NCBI RefSeq assembly: GCF_021347895.1
Contig: NC_067115.1
Location: 9,758,064-9,822,063 of the forward strand
DNA from: Acanthochromis polyacanthus
Taxonomy: Eukaryota; Chordata; Actinopteri; Pomacentridae
Length of the DNA: 64,000 nt
Direction of reading: 5' to 3'
Made by a program: the position numbers and the translations under genes. Below are positions 1-32,760 of the stretch, piece after piece (the stretch's first letter is position 1; each line of letters starts with the position of its first letter). Below the pieces are notes generated by a model. The model was not told the origin of the DNA, ran no database searches, and worked only from the letters and a program-made list of their open reading frames with translations.

Positions 1-20994
<20,994 letters not shown>

Positions 20995-21061
20995 TTACCT
21001 GGCAGGGGTTAAAGGTCAAAGTAGTCATTTATACAGTATGATTAGTTACATGGCTCAACAT

Positions 21062-21520
21062 TAACCCTCTGATCTCCAAACCCTGTCAGCAGGTTTGAGA
21101 GGCATGTCCATCCATCCATCTATCTATAGACCGCTTAATCCTCATTAGGGTCACGGAGGGGCTGGAGTCTATCCCAGCTGACTTAGGGTGAAGGGAGGGG
21201 ACACTCTGGACAGGTCACCAGTCTATCACAGGGCTGTATATAGAGACAAACAAGCACACTCACATTCATACCTAGAGACAATTTAGAATTATCAATTAGC
21301 CTCAGCATGTTTTTGGACTGTGGGAGGAAGTGAGAGTACCCAGTGAAAACCCACGCGTGCACAGGGAGAACATGCAAACGCCACACAAAAAGACCCCCAG
21401 GCCCAGGCCGGGACGCAAACCAAGGACCTTCTAACTGCGAGGCGATGGTGCCACTGTGCAACCCTAAGACATGTTTTCTGTAAACATGGCTAAAATGACC
21501 ACAGCAAAAAACAGAAAGAA
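21062..21520 (+). mobile_element. TTAA-MITE interrupted by another repeat
   Basis: Starts TTAACCCTCTGATCTCC and CAAACCCTGTCAGCAGGTTT, is interrupted at about 21106-21465 by a different repeat, then continues with AAGACATGTTTTCTGTAAAC. The right end is not found. Confidence 0.5.
21106..21465 (+). repeat. Common teleost interspersed repeat
   Basis: Begins with tandem CCAT units, then ACCGCTTAATCCTCATTAGG, GTCACGGAGGGGCTGGAG, GGACAGGTCACCAGTCTATC, TTTTTGGACTGTGGGAGGAA and GGGAGAACATGCAAACGCCA. This text is very familiar from fish genomes and occurs in thousands of copies. I do not assign a class. Confidence 0.8.
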
Positions 21521-23992
21521 TAACTGGATTTTCATTTTTCCGGTGGTCTGTGAACTCATCATCTGTGATTCATACATTCACTGGAAATTTAAGAAAATTT
21601 AAGCTTGAAATTGCGATATTCGATCTAAATCCATTCAATAAACATATCTCATTTAAAATGTGACAAAAGTAAATCATTTGCTCTCACCATATTTTGTCAA
21701 AAAGTTAAATATTCTTTGCTACTCTGTACACTTGTGAAGTAACTGGTGACTCAGCTGCAACCAAAAGTAACGGGACAAAAATGCTGGAATTTCATGAGTG
21801 AACTGCAGGACAGTATGGACGCCTTTCATAGCCATGGGAAACTTGTGACTCAGGTGAACATACAATATTTACTCTTATACATTGCTGGATGTGGAAAGTC
21901 CTCAAGGATGTGATATCGGCTGCTTGAAGCTAATCAGTGTTTCCATGACTACAGTAAACAAGGGGAATGTGTGCTGCTGTGCTTTGTGCAATGAAGAAAG
22001 AAGCAAAGATAAGGCTTCTGAAAGGACAAAAAATATCTGTCTTAATAAAGTTCAGCTCCAGCTTCAAGGAACAGTGAGGTAAGGCTGTTTTGAGTTGAAC
22101 TTAAAAGAAAAGGTCAGCTTTCTCTTGGTGTTTCATGTGCTGTTGCCCTTGATGGCCTTGGAGTTTCCTTCTTTGTAGTTGGCCCTTTCAGACCCTGTTC
22201 CTGTACGTAAATGTGAATGTAAGAGTTCCTAATCAAGATTTGGTTTCTGTGCTGGTTCCACTTTCAGCTTATTAACCTCACTGATTGGCCTGGAGCTCGT
22301 CCAATCAGGCTGCAACATCATTGTGCCTGATTTAAAAGCACATTTAATCAGAGTTAGGGCAGCTGTATGTGAATGAATTCAATGAGAACAGTTTACATCT
22401 GTGCAAAAACAAATGTTTTTGTCCATTTGGTGTACTTCTGAAACACCTCCTATCTGGTTTTACATCTTTGTGTCCTGTGGCTGTATACCAGTGGTTACTT
22501 GAGGCGCAGAGCTGGGCTGATTTGTGTAATGACGTACTCGTCTGCCTGCCTGAAGACTCAGCCATACGCAGCTTTTCCACCTCACCCATACTCAGGTAGA
22601 TGTACTTCTGTTGCATACACTATCAGCTGGGGTGCTGCCGCCTTTGTATTTCAGTTTGGGCAGAAAGTTTAGTTGTTTTTTTCTGTTGTTTACTTAACAA
22701 GTTGCAGCACTGTTTGCCTTCTTTTTATTTAATTTTATCTTATTGATTTAGCAATCCCCACATGACCTGTTTTGCCTTCACAGTTCTAGCTCCTGTGTAA
22801 ATTTAATCACTTAGCAATAAATAACTTTTCTAAACCAACAACAATTGGTTTATGTTGCTTCCTTTTACTCCATCAGTGCTCTGATGTAGCTTATACTTTA
22901 GGTGCAGCCGTCTCACTACAGCCACTGGAGCCATGTTAAGATTAATGCTGCCACTAATAACTACTTTTCTATTGATTAATCTAACAACTAGTTTACCAGG
23001 GAATTTATTAATTGGAACAATAAAAAAAAGCAAAAACACAATTTAGTTCAAGTAAATCTTATCCTGACAAGCTATATCTTATTATATAAGGCAGCACCAT
23101 AATGAAAACAAAGGTTGACTCCAGCCTGATAAAAATAAATAAAAAAGACGTCTTACTATTTAAGTCAGTATTGAAACTAGAAAAGAAATTCAAGTTTCTA
23201 CTAAACCCCCAACAAAGTGAAGGAATTCAGTCTGTATAAAGTCCAAAGTGCAGCACGGACATAACATATATTTTACCTATTGTCCAGCCAAAGTTTGAAA
23301 CTCCATGAAAATACTGGAAAATTCAAAGAACAGTCATTTTCATTAACTCATGTAAGCAATGAGTGTGTCTGATGACACTGCGGCCAAAAAGTCAAGATGT
23401 TAGCAGCGTAGAAAGTGACTGCTGTTAAGATTTAATCTCAGTGAATCACATTTGAGTCATTTTTCATACTCATTCCACTTTCTGGCAACTGAAACAGAAA
23501 AATATGTGAATAAGAACAGCTTTATAGAAAATTCAGCTGAAGTAAATAGAGTTTATGTGAGCACAGAGAGCAGTAGAGACGTTACAGACATAAAGTACTA
23601 AATGTGTACAGACTGTACTGTGTGTAAACCATCCTATCGTTCTGTGATAATCTGAAGTATTGCCATTACTATCAGAGCTTTGTATTGTTAGAAACTTTTA
23701 CATTTAACCGAGTCGGATTTTGCTGTAACATTTACTGCAGCGGACCGATGGCTCCTGTATTGGCGCAACAACACAACAATTACAGTGATGCTGATGAAGA
23801 ACCTGTGTTACAATGAATTAAACTAAGAAAAATGAATCAGTTTTCAGCACCATGGACTATGTCAGTGAAATGCTGCAGTTCCAGTTAAAATTTTTCAGAT
23901 GAAACACTCCAGAATGCAACAGTGTGTAAAATTAATCTTGAATGTTTTGTGACTGTTCGTGTTCTTGACAACACAGGAATAATATCTGATTT

Positions 23993-23995
<3 letters not shown>

Positions 23996-24031
<36 letters not shown>
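23996..24031. repeat. (TA)n microsatellite
   Basis: Uninterrupted alternating TA of about 36 bases, followed by a GTATGTATAA edge. Confidence 0.95.
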
Positions 24032-24038
<7 letters not shown>

Positions 24039-25439
24039 AAACAGAATTTAAATGCAGTCTACAATGAATTAGTTGTATAATTCAATTCTTCAGGGACACA
24101 GAGGGCACAAACACAGTCATTAAGCTTTGCAGTGGGGACTTCTGGGTATTCGATCCGGGCCAACAATGATGTCACTCATGGCGTCATGCAGCCTAATAGG
24201 CTCTTAGCCAGAGTTATGACCAAACTGCTCTTCTGCTGCCCTCAATCCTCAGTAAACATCAATATCAATAGTTGATAATTTCAACATAATAATGATGGTG
24301 TTTACTTTAAATGGGTCCCTGCTGTGCTGCTGTGAGGCAGCTGGTTGCCATAAATGTCTGCATACAGTCTGGTGATTGGTGAGACAGATGTAATGGACAC
24401 GGGTCACTGCTGGTGTCTGTGGGCTTCAGTCGGGCTAATGCATGAGGCCACAGTGCAGCAGAGAGTTAATGGACCACTGAGGAATCCACAATATTTTAGA
24501 TAATAAGCTCATATCAGCTTACACACACACAATCCTGCTCAATAAGGGCAGCAGACATTAGCAAATATCCAGGAATATGGACAATTATTGTGAGAATAAA
24601 AAAATCTAAATAATCTAAAAAAAATCAAAAATCTAATTATTTTTCCTGTTTTCACAGTTTCTGACTTTGACAAATGACATAATTTTGGCATTTTTTTAAA
24701 GATAGCATGTGTGACAGACTACTAGTGCATCACGACTTTGCTTTAGGAGCGAACTATCGAAGCCTATTGAAAAAGGACTAAACGCTGACGTGGAATACGA
24801 GAATACAAGCAGAGTATTTCCTCCATCTCTTTCACCAGACACACTAAACCTTCCTGCCAAATGACGGAGGCAGTCAGACAAAGACTCGGTCATTAGCTGA
24901 CACCTGAAACCCGTTTCACACCATCAGAGGCTGAATCTACTCGACTGACTGGGAGACAGATACTGTGAGGGAGAGCATTCATGGAGAATCAGCCATGAAT
25001 GACACACAGAAAGTAAAGGAGGTGAATGATAAATACTCTAATGAATGAGAATGAATGAATCACACAATGAGAAAAAGAGGGGATGGATAATTTAATACAG
25101 AACAAATGAGTAACTAGAGGGAGGGATGAAAGGATGAATATATGAATGAACAAAGTGTTCACTTTCAAGCAATATGAATCCTCAAGTTTTTTTTTAAATG
25201 TTTTTTTTACAGTTTGTATCTTTAACTTCTAAAAAATGTACTAATATTCTACAAAACTTCTGTGTTTTGTTAAGTCACACAAAACAAAAAGCATTAATTT
25301 ATATGTTAACCACAAAAAAGGGGAAAAAACTATCACCAAAACTGTAAATTTGTTCTTTTACAACATCTGACTGTAAAATGCAAACATTTTTTAAATTCAA
25401 ATTCAAATTAGCAAAAAATATTGTTATAATATAAGTAGA

Positions 25440-26445
25440 GGGACCAGGCAGGAAGTGTTGCAGCTCCAGGTGAGGTCCTCGGTGAGGTGTATGCCCAGGT
25501 ACCTGAAGCTGGAGACCACTTCCACAGCTGTTCCTCCGATGTGCAGGGAAAGGGGAGGTGTCAGTGCTTCTGTCCTTCAATCCACGATTATCTCCTTGGT
25601 CTTTTTCACGTTGATGCAGAGACTGTTTTCTCTCCATCAACCCTCCAGATGCTCTATCTCCTCTCTGTATTCGGGCTCATCGTTGTTGGTGATGCATCCC
25701 ACCACTGCCACTTGCATGTACTGTATATTGCATTAAGAATCACTCTTCAAGTGCAGTTTATTTTAGTACAATCACAGCCACGATACTAAACAAATCCTAA
25801 AAAAGTCAGTAAAAATTTAAAATTGATTGGTTCCATAAAAATAACAAATTTTGAGTATTATTAGTAAAATTTATTTTTGTTAGTTTTTCTTGCAAATAAA
25901 CAAAAAATATAGATCATTTGTATTTGTTTGTGTCTGTCTAATGCAGCCACACCTTTTGAAACACAAAAAGGATTTTTTTTGAGATTGTGTAAAATTGTAA
26001 GGGTGTAACCGAAAACTTTTTTCCACCACTGTATGTCAGCAGGGTGAACAGGAGGGGGCTCAGCACACAGCCCTGTGGGGTGCCAGTGCTGAGGGTGAAG
26101 GATGAGGAGAAGATGTCGTGGATTCTGACGGTCTGTGGCCTGTTGGAGAGGAAGTCCAGGACCCAGTTCCTAAGGGAGGGGCTCAGTCCAAGTGCAGATA
26201 CTTTCTGCACCAGGGTCTGTCGTTTTAAAGGCAGATGTGAAGTCCAAAAAGAGCAAACGAACATAAGATTTATTGCTCTCCAGGTGCATGAGGGATGTTT
26301 GAACTACTGATTAAATTAGATGGGGGTCCACAGTGATGTTGAAGGATTCTTTTATATGAGCCTTAACCAGCCTCTCAAAGCACTTCATGGCTATTGGGGT
26401 GAGGGATACCGGCCCACAGTCACTCAGGCCTGTCACTGTGTGTTA
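25440..26445 (-). mobile_element. Broken L2/Rex1-type LINE reverse transcriptase
   Basis: On the minus strand, 26440-26040 encodes GLSDCGPVSLTPIAMKCFER, then KVSALGLSPSLRNWVLDF and GTPQGCVLSPLLFTLLTY. 25735-25440 encodes TNNDEPEYREEIEHLEG, then INVKKTKEIIVD with a stop, LSLHIGGTAVEVVSSFRYLG and LTEDLTWSCNTS. This order and wording are typical of fish L2/Rex1-clade RTs. The stretch that should hold the catalytic (Y/F)ADD motif is absent, replaced by about 300 unrelated bases at 25737-26036. The element is dead and truncated at both ends. Confidence 0.8.
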
Positions 26446-26529
26446 GGGTCCTCAAATTGGCATTAGTGTTTATTAGAGCTTAAAAAATAGTTGATACATG
26501 CTTACCTGTTATATTCCTCATTTTGTTAA

Positions 26530-26917
26530 ATGACAGATAATAATCAAAATGTATATAACTAGTAATTACATTTTTTTTTACAACATTTGCTCATTAAATT
26601 ACAATTTTTTAACTATTTAAATCAGCAAAACAAAAAATTGGCATTTTACAAATATTTACCTTTATTTAAAGGAAATATTATGTACAATACAGTTTGAAAA
26701 ACAGTTATGCTACACACTTTCCCTTGTTTTTTAAAATACAAATAATATCCAGTAAAATTATAGAAAATATCAAAAATATTAAAGTATAGGAAAGTGCTAC
26801 TGTAAAATTGCACAGCTTTGCATATTTAAATTTGCCATTTAACAGATATTTGCTGTATTTGCACTGTTTTCTTTCCCCCCCACACAATTATTTCACAGAA
26901 TTTCATTTTACAGTGTT
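26530..26917. repeat. Partial copy of AT-rich TIR element
   Basis: AT-rich, with CTGTAAAATTGCACAG and a terminal TTTCATTTTACAGTG, resembling the right end of 27332-28363. Confidence 0.4.
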
Positions 26918-27082
26918 ACAGCTATGGACTGATGGATGAAATGAATGAGTGAATGACCTCAGCCGGGAGGAATCTCATCTAGACTGCTGATGATGGACAT
27001 TAACATCATCCATTAGAGGAAACAAAAGGCCGAGGATTAGGAGAGGAAGAGCAGAGGAGGAGGACAGAACAGCTACCAGTGT

Positions 27083-27122
27083 GATGGAGGTGGTGGTGGT
27101 GGTGGAGGAGGAGGAGGAGGAT
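27083..27122. repeat. (GGT)n/(GGA)n tract
   Basis: GGTGGTGGT followed by GGAGGAGGA repeats. The open frame across it (poly-Val/Glu) is low complexity. Confidence 0.85.
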
Positions 27123-27331
27123 TTAGTGATGAAGGTGGTGACAGTCAGACTGCAGTGTCTTTGGGGGATCCTGAGTCATAATCACATTATCCATCTGTCA
27201 GAATCCCCCCTCCTGCTTTCTTTTCATCCTATCTGCTCCTCACTTCTCACCGTTTCAGATCTCAGCCCTCCTGTTGGCTTCACTCACAGTCTCTCACTTC
27301 TCAGGTTGCACAGACACAATATGCAAGTGTG

Positions 27332-28363
27332 CACTGTAAAAAAAATGTTTTAAAAAATGTAAAGAAAAATGTGAAATCTGGCAGCAAGGGAGCCAGAAAA
27401 AAATATTTAAAAAATACTGTAATGTTCAAAAACTGTGACAACAATGAAAAATAATGGCAGCACAAGTCTGTAAAATTCATTTTTTTTCCTTCTGTTTCAA
27501 ATGCAGTAAAACTGCAATTTAATTTTCACATTTGTGCAAATATTCAGTAAAATTTTAATTTAAATAGCAACTTCTTCAATTCGTGATATACACAATTTTT
27601 CTTTGTAATAATGTACATATCTGTAAAAATAATTCTACTCTTTTAGCTACTTTAAATGCAGTAAAACAGATTTTTAATGTGGACATGTACAGTTTTGGTC
27701 CATTTCTTTTATTATAGTTAGCACGTATGATAATAATGACTACTAATAACAGTGATTTTACTAGCTATTATCTGTAATTTAACAAATTGAGAAAATCTGA
27801 ACAAGAACTAACGATTAAACATTTTTTAAACCCTTAATACGCATAATTTTTCTTACAAATAATTGCATTTTTTTTCTACTTTATATACAGTTAAAAAATA
27901 GAGGGAACATTGGAATAAACCAAACTGTCATTTAATTATTGATTTTTCATGTGGACATTATTCAGGTTTTGGCTTGTTTTTATAGGTTTTCCATGTAAAT
28001 TACAATTTTTTGGTTATTTTACTAGATGTGATCTGTAATATGACAAAATGGGAAAATCTGTAAAGCAACAATTAAACAATGTATATCCTGTTTTTTCAAT
28101 CATTACTATAATAATGTCAAATATCTGTAAAATACTATTTTTCCTTAATGAAATCTAGCTAAAATAGCGTAGTTTTACTTTTAAATGTAAAGAATTTTGT
28201 AAAAATACAGATTTTTGATGTGGATTTACAGTTCTGCCCTTGTATGTAACTGAATAATTTTCTTTCTGTGATTTTACTGCTTAACTGTAATTTTACAAAC
28301 AAGATAAATCCATAAAGTAACAGCAAGTTGTTACAGTTAAAACCTGCAGTTTTTTTTACAGTG
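27332..28363. mobile_element. AT-rich non-autonomous TIR element, about 1.03 kb
   Basis: Left end CACTGTAAAAAAAATG; right end, inverted, CACTGTAAAAAAAACTG. The interior repeats CTGTAAAA/TTTTACAG-like units many times in both orientations. No coding frame. No clear target duplication. Confidence 0.6.
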
Positions 28364-29339
28364 TACTGCTGTTTGTCAGGATCCTACTCACCACTGTGCT
28401 GATCTCACAGGTGAAACTGATACATGTACAAACATAAACAAAAGCAAAGCTGTGAAATCCTGTGATTTCCAGAGGAGTCACTCTCTTCAAAAAGTGTAAT
28501 CAAGGATGGATTACAGCCAAATATGTGTTCATTTCAAACGCTGGGACAAAGCGTTCATACACATCCAATCCCTTCTAATCCCATAAACATGTTTTCCTCC
28601 CTAAGTGGCTTTGATTGACTATACTGATTAAGCTCAGGGCAGCACTCTTATTAAATCCACTTCACTAAAACAGTGTTGAGACTGCACAGCAATTCCCATT
28701 CTGCAACCACAGCATTCAAGACAGAAAATGTCGGCAGTTTTTTGTTTTTTGGACAAGGTGTAATATTAGAGGCTGCTGGGAAGCTCGAGCTGTACTCCCC
28801 CCCCCCCACATCAATCACGGTATTTCTCAGCCTTTTATAAATACTGTCAGAAGCCTTATTACTGTTTTCTCATGATGAAACAATGGGATTTTATGCTTTT
28901 TTGACGTGCTCTGTGTCTATTTTGAATAAGAAATTTATAAGTCCTCAGATTTAGATGGGGGTGGGGTAGGGTGACATTTTCTTGGTTGATTCCTGGGAAT
29001 GACTCTCAGGTAACTTTCCCAGCTGTAGTTCAGTAAAAACAGGATTCTCAGAGCATCTTCTAGTAAGTAATTCTTATTTAGTGGTCAAAAGCAGACAACA
29101 AAGAAACAAAGTGGGTGTCTCTGAGCGTTATCAGACAGCAACTGCAAATACATCTCACATGACCCATGGACAAAAACAAGACAAACTGTAACATCACAGC
29201 CATTATGCACCTCTGATGTAACTCCTCTTTTTCACATATAAGTTACAGCGGTTGTCAAATAGTTTGTTTTATAATAATTACATGGCTGACTGACTATTCT
29301 GGATAGCACAAACAAATAAATTGCTTAGTTAAAGCAGTA

Positions 29340-29850
29340 GTAAAAGTGACTGGAAAGAAAGAACATCCGTCCCTCATCAAACTTTATAAAACAAATGCCA
29401 TCAGACTTAAAAACACAATCCTGAAGGATCCTCACACACTTTATTTTGAGCTGATGAACGACAACCTTCAGGCTGACGTTACAGAGCCTGTAAATACCAG
29501 AACAACTACTTTAAATCTATTTTTTCACTTCTGTTTTAATCACTGCTCAATCTGAACTCTTGATGTGTCCAGCAACACTTTTTATCCACAAAGTTGACCT
29601 CTGGATCACCGGTTGTTGTTCTGCTTGCATTATTTATGTGTCACACAAGGTGCATTGAGGTGCCCGTATAGATTTTTTTTTTTAAATGTGTAGGAATGCG
29701 TTAGGTATGATATATGGCTTATTCTGTACCTAGATGGGCTCTTTTGATTTATTATTGTGATGTCTATAGACCTGTAAATGTTTGTACAACTACCCTAAGC
29801 AAATTTTCTTTTGGGAATGATAAAGTTCATCTTATTTTATATTAAAATTA
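29340..29850 (+). mobile_element. Probable LINE 3' end
   Basis: The short frame at 29346-29555 (IRLKNTILKDPHTLYFELMN) resembles the C-terminal region after an L2-type RT. It is followed by an untranslated stretch ending TTTTGGGAATGATAAAGTTC and ATCTTATTTTA, as in fish LINE tails. Confidence 0.45.
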
Positions 29851-30439
29851 ACAATCTGTAGTTTTTAAGCAGTCTTGGTCCACTTTTTGTTCGACACTAA
29901 GTTTTGAATGACGACTTTCATGCCACTCAAAATAAGCAAAACACAAAACAGTAAAACACAGCAGTGATATAAAACATTATCAGGTGTATAAACCTTAAGA
30001 AACTCTCTCCTATTTTCAACATTTGGAAATAGACCCTTGTCAGTTCTTTTGCTGAGAGCTGGATGAAAAAAAATATCTGCATTAATTTCATCAATACACG
30101 TCTAGTAAAGAAATCCAGACAGGACATGTTTATCTCAGACTAGAATAAAAAAACTAAAAAAAATATTTTAAAATATGGGCTGCTGTGTCGTACACTCTCT
30201 AAAACATATGTGGAAAAAACTATATTTTGTTACAAACCAAAAGACTGAAAAACTGTTTATTTCCCCAAGCACTTCCAAGTCACATGAACTCACTGACGAA
30301 CTCGTAACTGTGGAAATTTTTTAAAATGTGAGCTTTGAAAAACTACAAAACTGTAAATACATGACCCACTGCTTCAAATATGGCTTCTGTCTGTCTGCTG
30401 CATTTTCACTTTTTATACTCTGTTCTATTTTTCTATCGT

Positions 30440-30580
30440 ACTGGATTTTATTTAATTCTAATGGTCCATTTGTCTTTTTAACGGTCCTAAATGTCTGTAT
30501 GCCTGAGGAGCACCACACAAATTCCATTATATTGGTGTGTGACCTCAATAAAATGACAATAAATCTGCTGCTACTTTTGG
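30440..30580 (+). mobile_element. LINE 3' UTR fragment
   Basis: TGTCTGTATGCCTGAGGAGC, ACCACACAAATTCC and AATAAAATGACAATAAA resemble the 3' end of L2/Rex1-like fish LINEs (polyadenylation-like AATAAA and ACAATAAA). Confidence 0.55.
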
Positions 30581-31523
30581 CTTGAATCAACAGCTACACT
30601 GTATATCCCATGGTTTTTAAAAATCTAAAATTATTCAAAAGAATACAAAAAATTTTCTAATTGACAAAGTTAAATTAAAATGTGAATAGCATCATTACAT
30701 TGTGTGGCACAGTATGTTGTTTTTCTATTCTACCTTTTAAGATTTAAAGCATTGGTTTAATAAGTTGTTAGTCAAACTGAGTATTGCAAGTCTTCATAAT
30801 AAAACATTTAGTCAGCAGCTCATTTCTTTTATCTCCAGTTACAACATAAGCTGCCAGATATGTGCGCTGACCAGTGACCTGCATGCTGTTGCTGGCAGAG
30901 TTTCAACACTGAGCCAATCTGGCAACACCACTGTGGGTGAGGAAGCAGGTGTTAGGAGATGCTGATGATTGTTAAAAAATATCTTCAAGTCTACTGAATT
31001 AGCTCTAAATGTTCAGTCTACGTGGATCTATTGCAGCTTCATGTGATAAATGGAAGCACATGTGATGGATAATGAAGCACTGAGGTGTCGCCTGCATGTC
31101 TTACTTCTTCCTGTTATTCTGCTTCTTCCTTCCTGACATGAATGTTTTTCTGTCATCCCATTATTCACCATGTAATCACTCACTTATGTGTCCCCTTCGG
31201 TCTCTTTCTATTAGATTATTGTTTATGTGGGAGGAATCAGGTTTCTCACATTGTTTTCTCTCTGCTTCAACACAACTGCAGAAATGGAGCTTAAAGTAAA
31301 GATATCAGAATATTATGTATCATATCTAATGTGCATTCATCCAATCATTTAATGCTATTGTATCATTTAATTGTAGATTTACAGCTTAATTTATACATGA
31401 TTTTGCAATCAAAGGCCAAAATTTGTGAGTCCAGATGTGATGCCAGAAGCTGGACCAATTCAAGTTTGAGGCTGAATTCACATTTTTTGACAAACTGAAT
31501 TCGTTTTACTTGGAATCACAATT

Positions 31524-31665
31524 ATTTTAATGATAAGCTGCCGTAAATTCTCACATCAAAACAAATTTTTATGCTAGAAACGAATCAGGCAAAATGCTGC
31601 CTGATTCGTTTCTAGCATAAAAATTTGTTTTGATGTGAGAATTTACGGCAGCTTATCATTAAAAT
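31524..31665. repeat. Perfect inverted repeat: 68-bp arms, 6-base loop
   Basis: 31524-31591 is the exact reverse complement of 31598-31665; the loop is AAATGC. Arms begin ATTTTAATGATAAGCTGCCG and close with GAATCAGGCA. The symmetry stops abruptly at both outer edges (T at 31523 does not pair with C at 31666). If transcribed, it would form an unbroken 68-bp duplex. Confidence 0.97.
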
Positions 31666-31680
31666 CAGTAAAAGGTAAAA

Positions 31681-32016
31681 ATGAGCCGTGATAGCGCAAT
31701 GGGAGAGGAGATGAAGAAGTTTAAAGTGGAAAAATTACATGAAATGCAGATGCTTTCCAGCTATATTAGGAAACAATATAAGAAGGTATGAGAGAAAAGC
31801 AGAACAGTGCAACCTCGAGATAAAGAAACTGCAGCAGCAGTTTACAAATTTTATAACACCATTAGACAAAATGGTGCATTGACCAAAGAGAAGAACAAAT
31901 TTCCATTTAATGACGACCTGGATAACATTCTGGGGATTCGACTACAAAACAATCAATGTCAAGTTAGGCTAAACGATTATGGCCAGAATGACTTTTTATC
32001 AATATTGAGATCATGA
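31681..32016 (+). pseudogene. Unrecognised coding-like remnant beside the hairpin
   Basis: ATG at 31681 opens 36 codons (MSRDSAMGEEMKKFK, then EKLHEMQMLSSYIRK) up to TGA 31789-31791. A second open stretch ends at 32016 (TAAAVYKFYNTIRQNG, then FPFNDDLDNILGIR). Composition is amphipathic and protein-like, but I recognise no family. It may belong to the transposon remnants that follow. Confidence 0.3.
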
Positions 32017-32289
32017 ATATTTAACACTATTGATATTCTGATTTTAGGAACAAGTATCTTTATTGCAGTTTCACATTCAAACAGAGCACTGCTTTCATTA
32101 CCAAGTTGCTCAACATTTCTGCTAATGTGTGAATCTTTACATCAAAATGAGACTGGTCACAGATAGTACATCTGCCAGGAACAAAATATAAATAAAACTG
32201 CATTAAAACTTTTAATTGAACAGAGCTGTGCCCACTTTCACATTGTGTGATACGATGACACACATCACAGGATAAAGCAACATTATTCT

Positions 32290-32760
32290 TCTTATGTTCA
32301 TTACGCTGCAGTTTGTGGTGTTTTTTCAGGTGGCTGAGCTGGTTAGTTGTGCGACTTTGCAGCTCAGACACAAATCTCATGGACTCTTTCCACATAATTT
32401 GGTCTTACTGATCATTTGTTCTAAATCCGCAATACTTCCAAAAAGGCATTTCAACTGACTGTTCGCCTTCTTCTCCAGATGTGACTTTACTTTTGTTGGC
32501 CGATTCTTTGCTGTATGTCACTCTTCCTCTGTGGGCTGCAGCCACAACGTCCAAGAAAGCTGCATCATTATGTTTTACTGTAAAGGCTTTTAGGAATATG
32601 AACTACTTGGAAAGTGTCTCATGAGGTGCAACACTGGAAAACATATCCAAAATATTTTTTGCTTTGGATACCATCAAGATCTGCCTTTAAATTCCTCATA
32701 AATAGCTTTGTGTTGTTTATTTAAATGGCCAAACAAACTAATTGTGTTGCTTCATGTGGT
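32290..32760 (-). pseudogene. BED zinc-finger (hAT/ZBED-type) transposase remnants
   Basis: Two BED-like pieces on the minus strand. Near 32750-32683: NTISLFGHLNKQHKAIYEEF, with the HL...H zinc ligands. Near 32460-32290: FWKYCGFRTNDQ, a stop, then MRFVSELQSRTTNQ and LSHLKKHHKLQ. Cysteine ligands are lost and stops intervene, so this is decayed. I see no dimerisation or catalytic region. Confidence 0.55.

Noticed and set aside
24140..24175. tRNA-like B box (TATTCGATCC)
   Set aside because: No A box or cloverleaf can be drawn upstream.
25455..25789. Plus-strand open frames of 93 and 100 codons
   Set aside because: Antisense shadow of the LINE reverse transcriptase on the minus strand.
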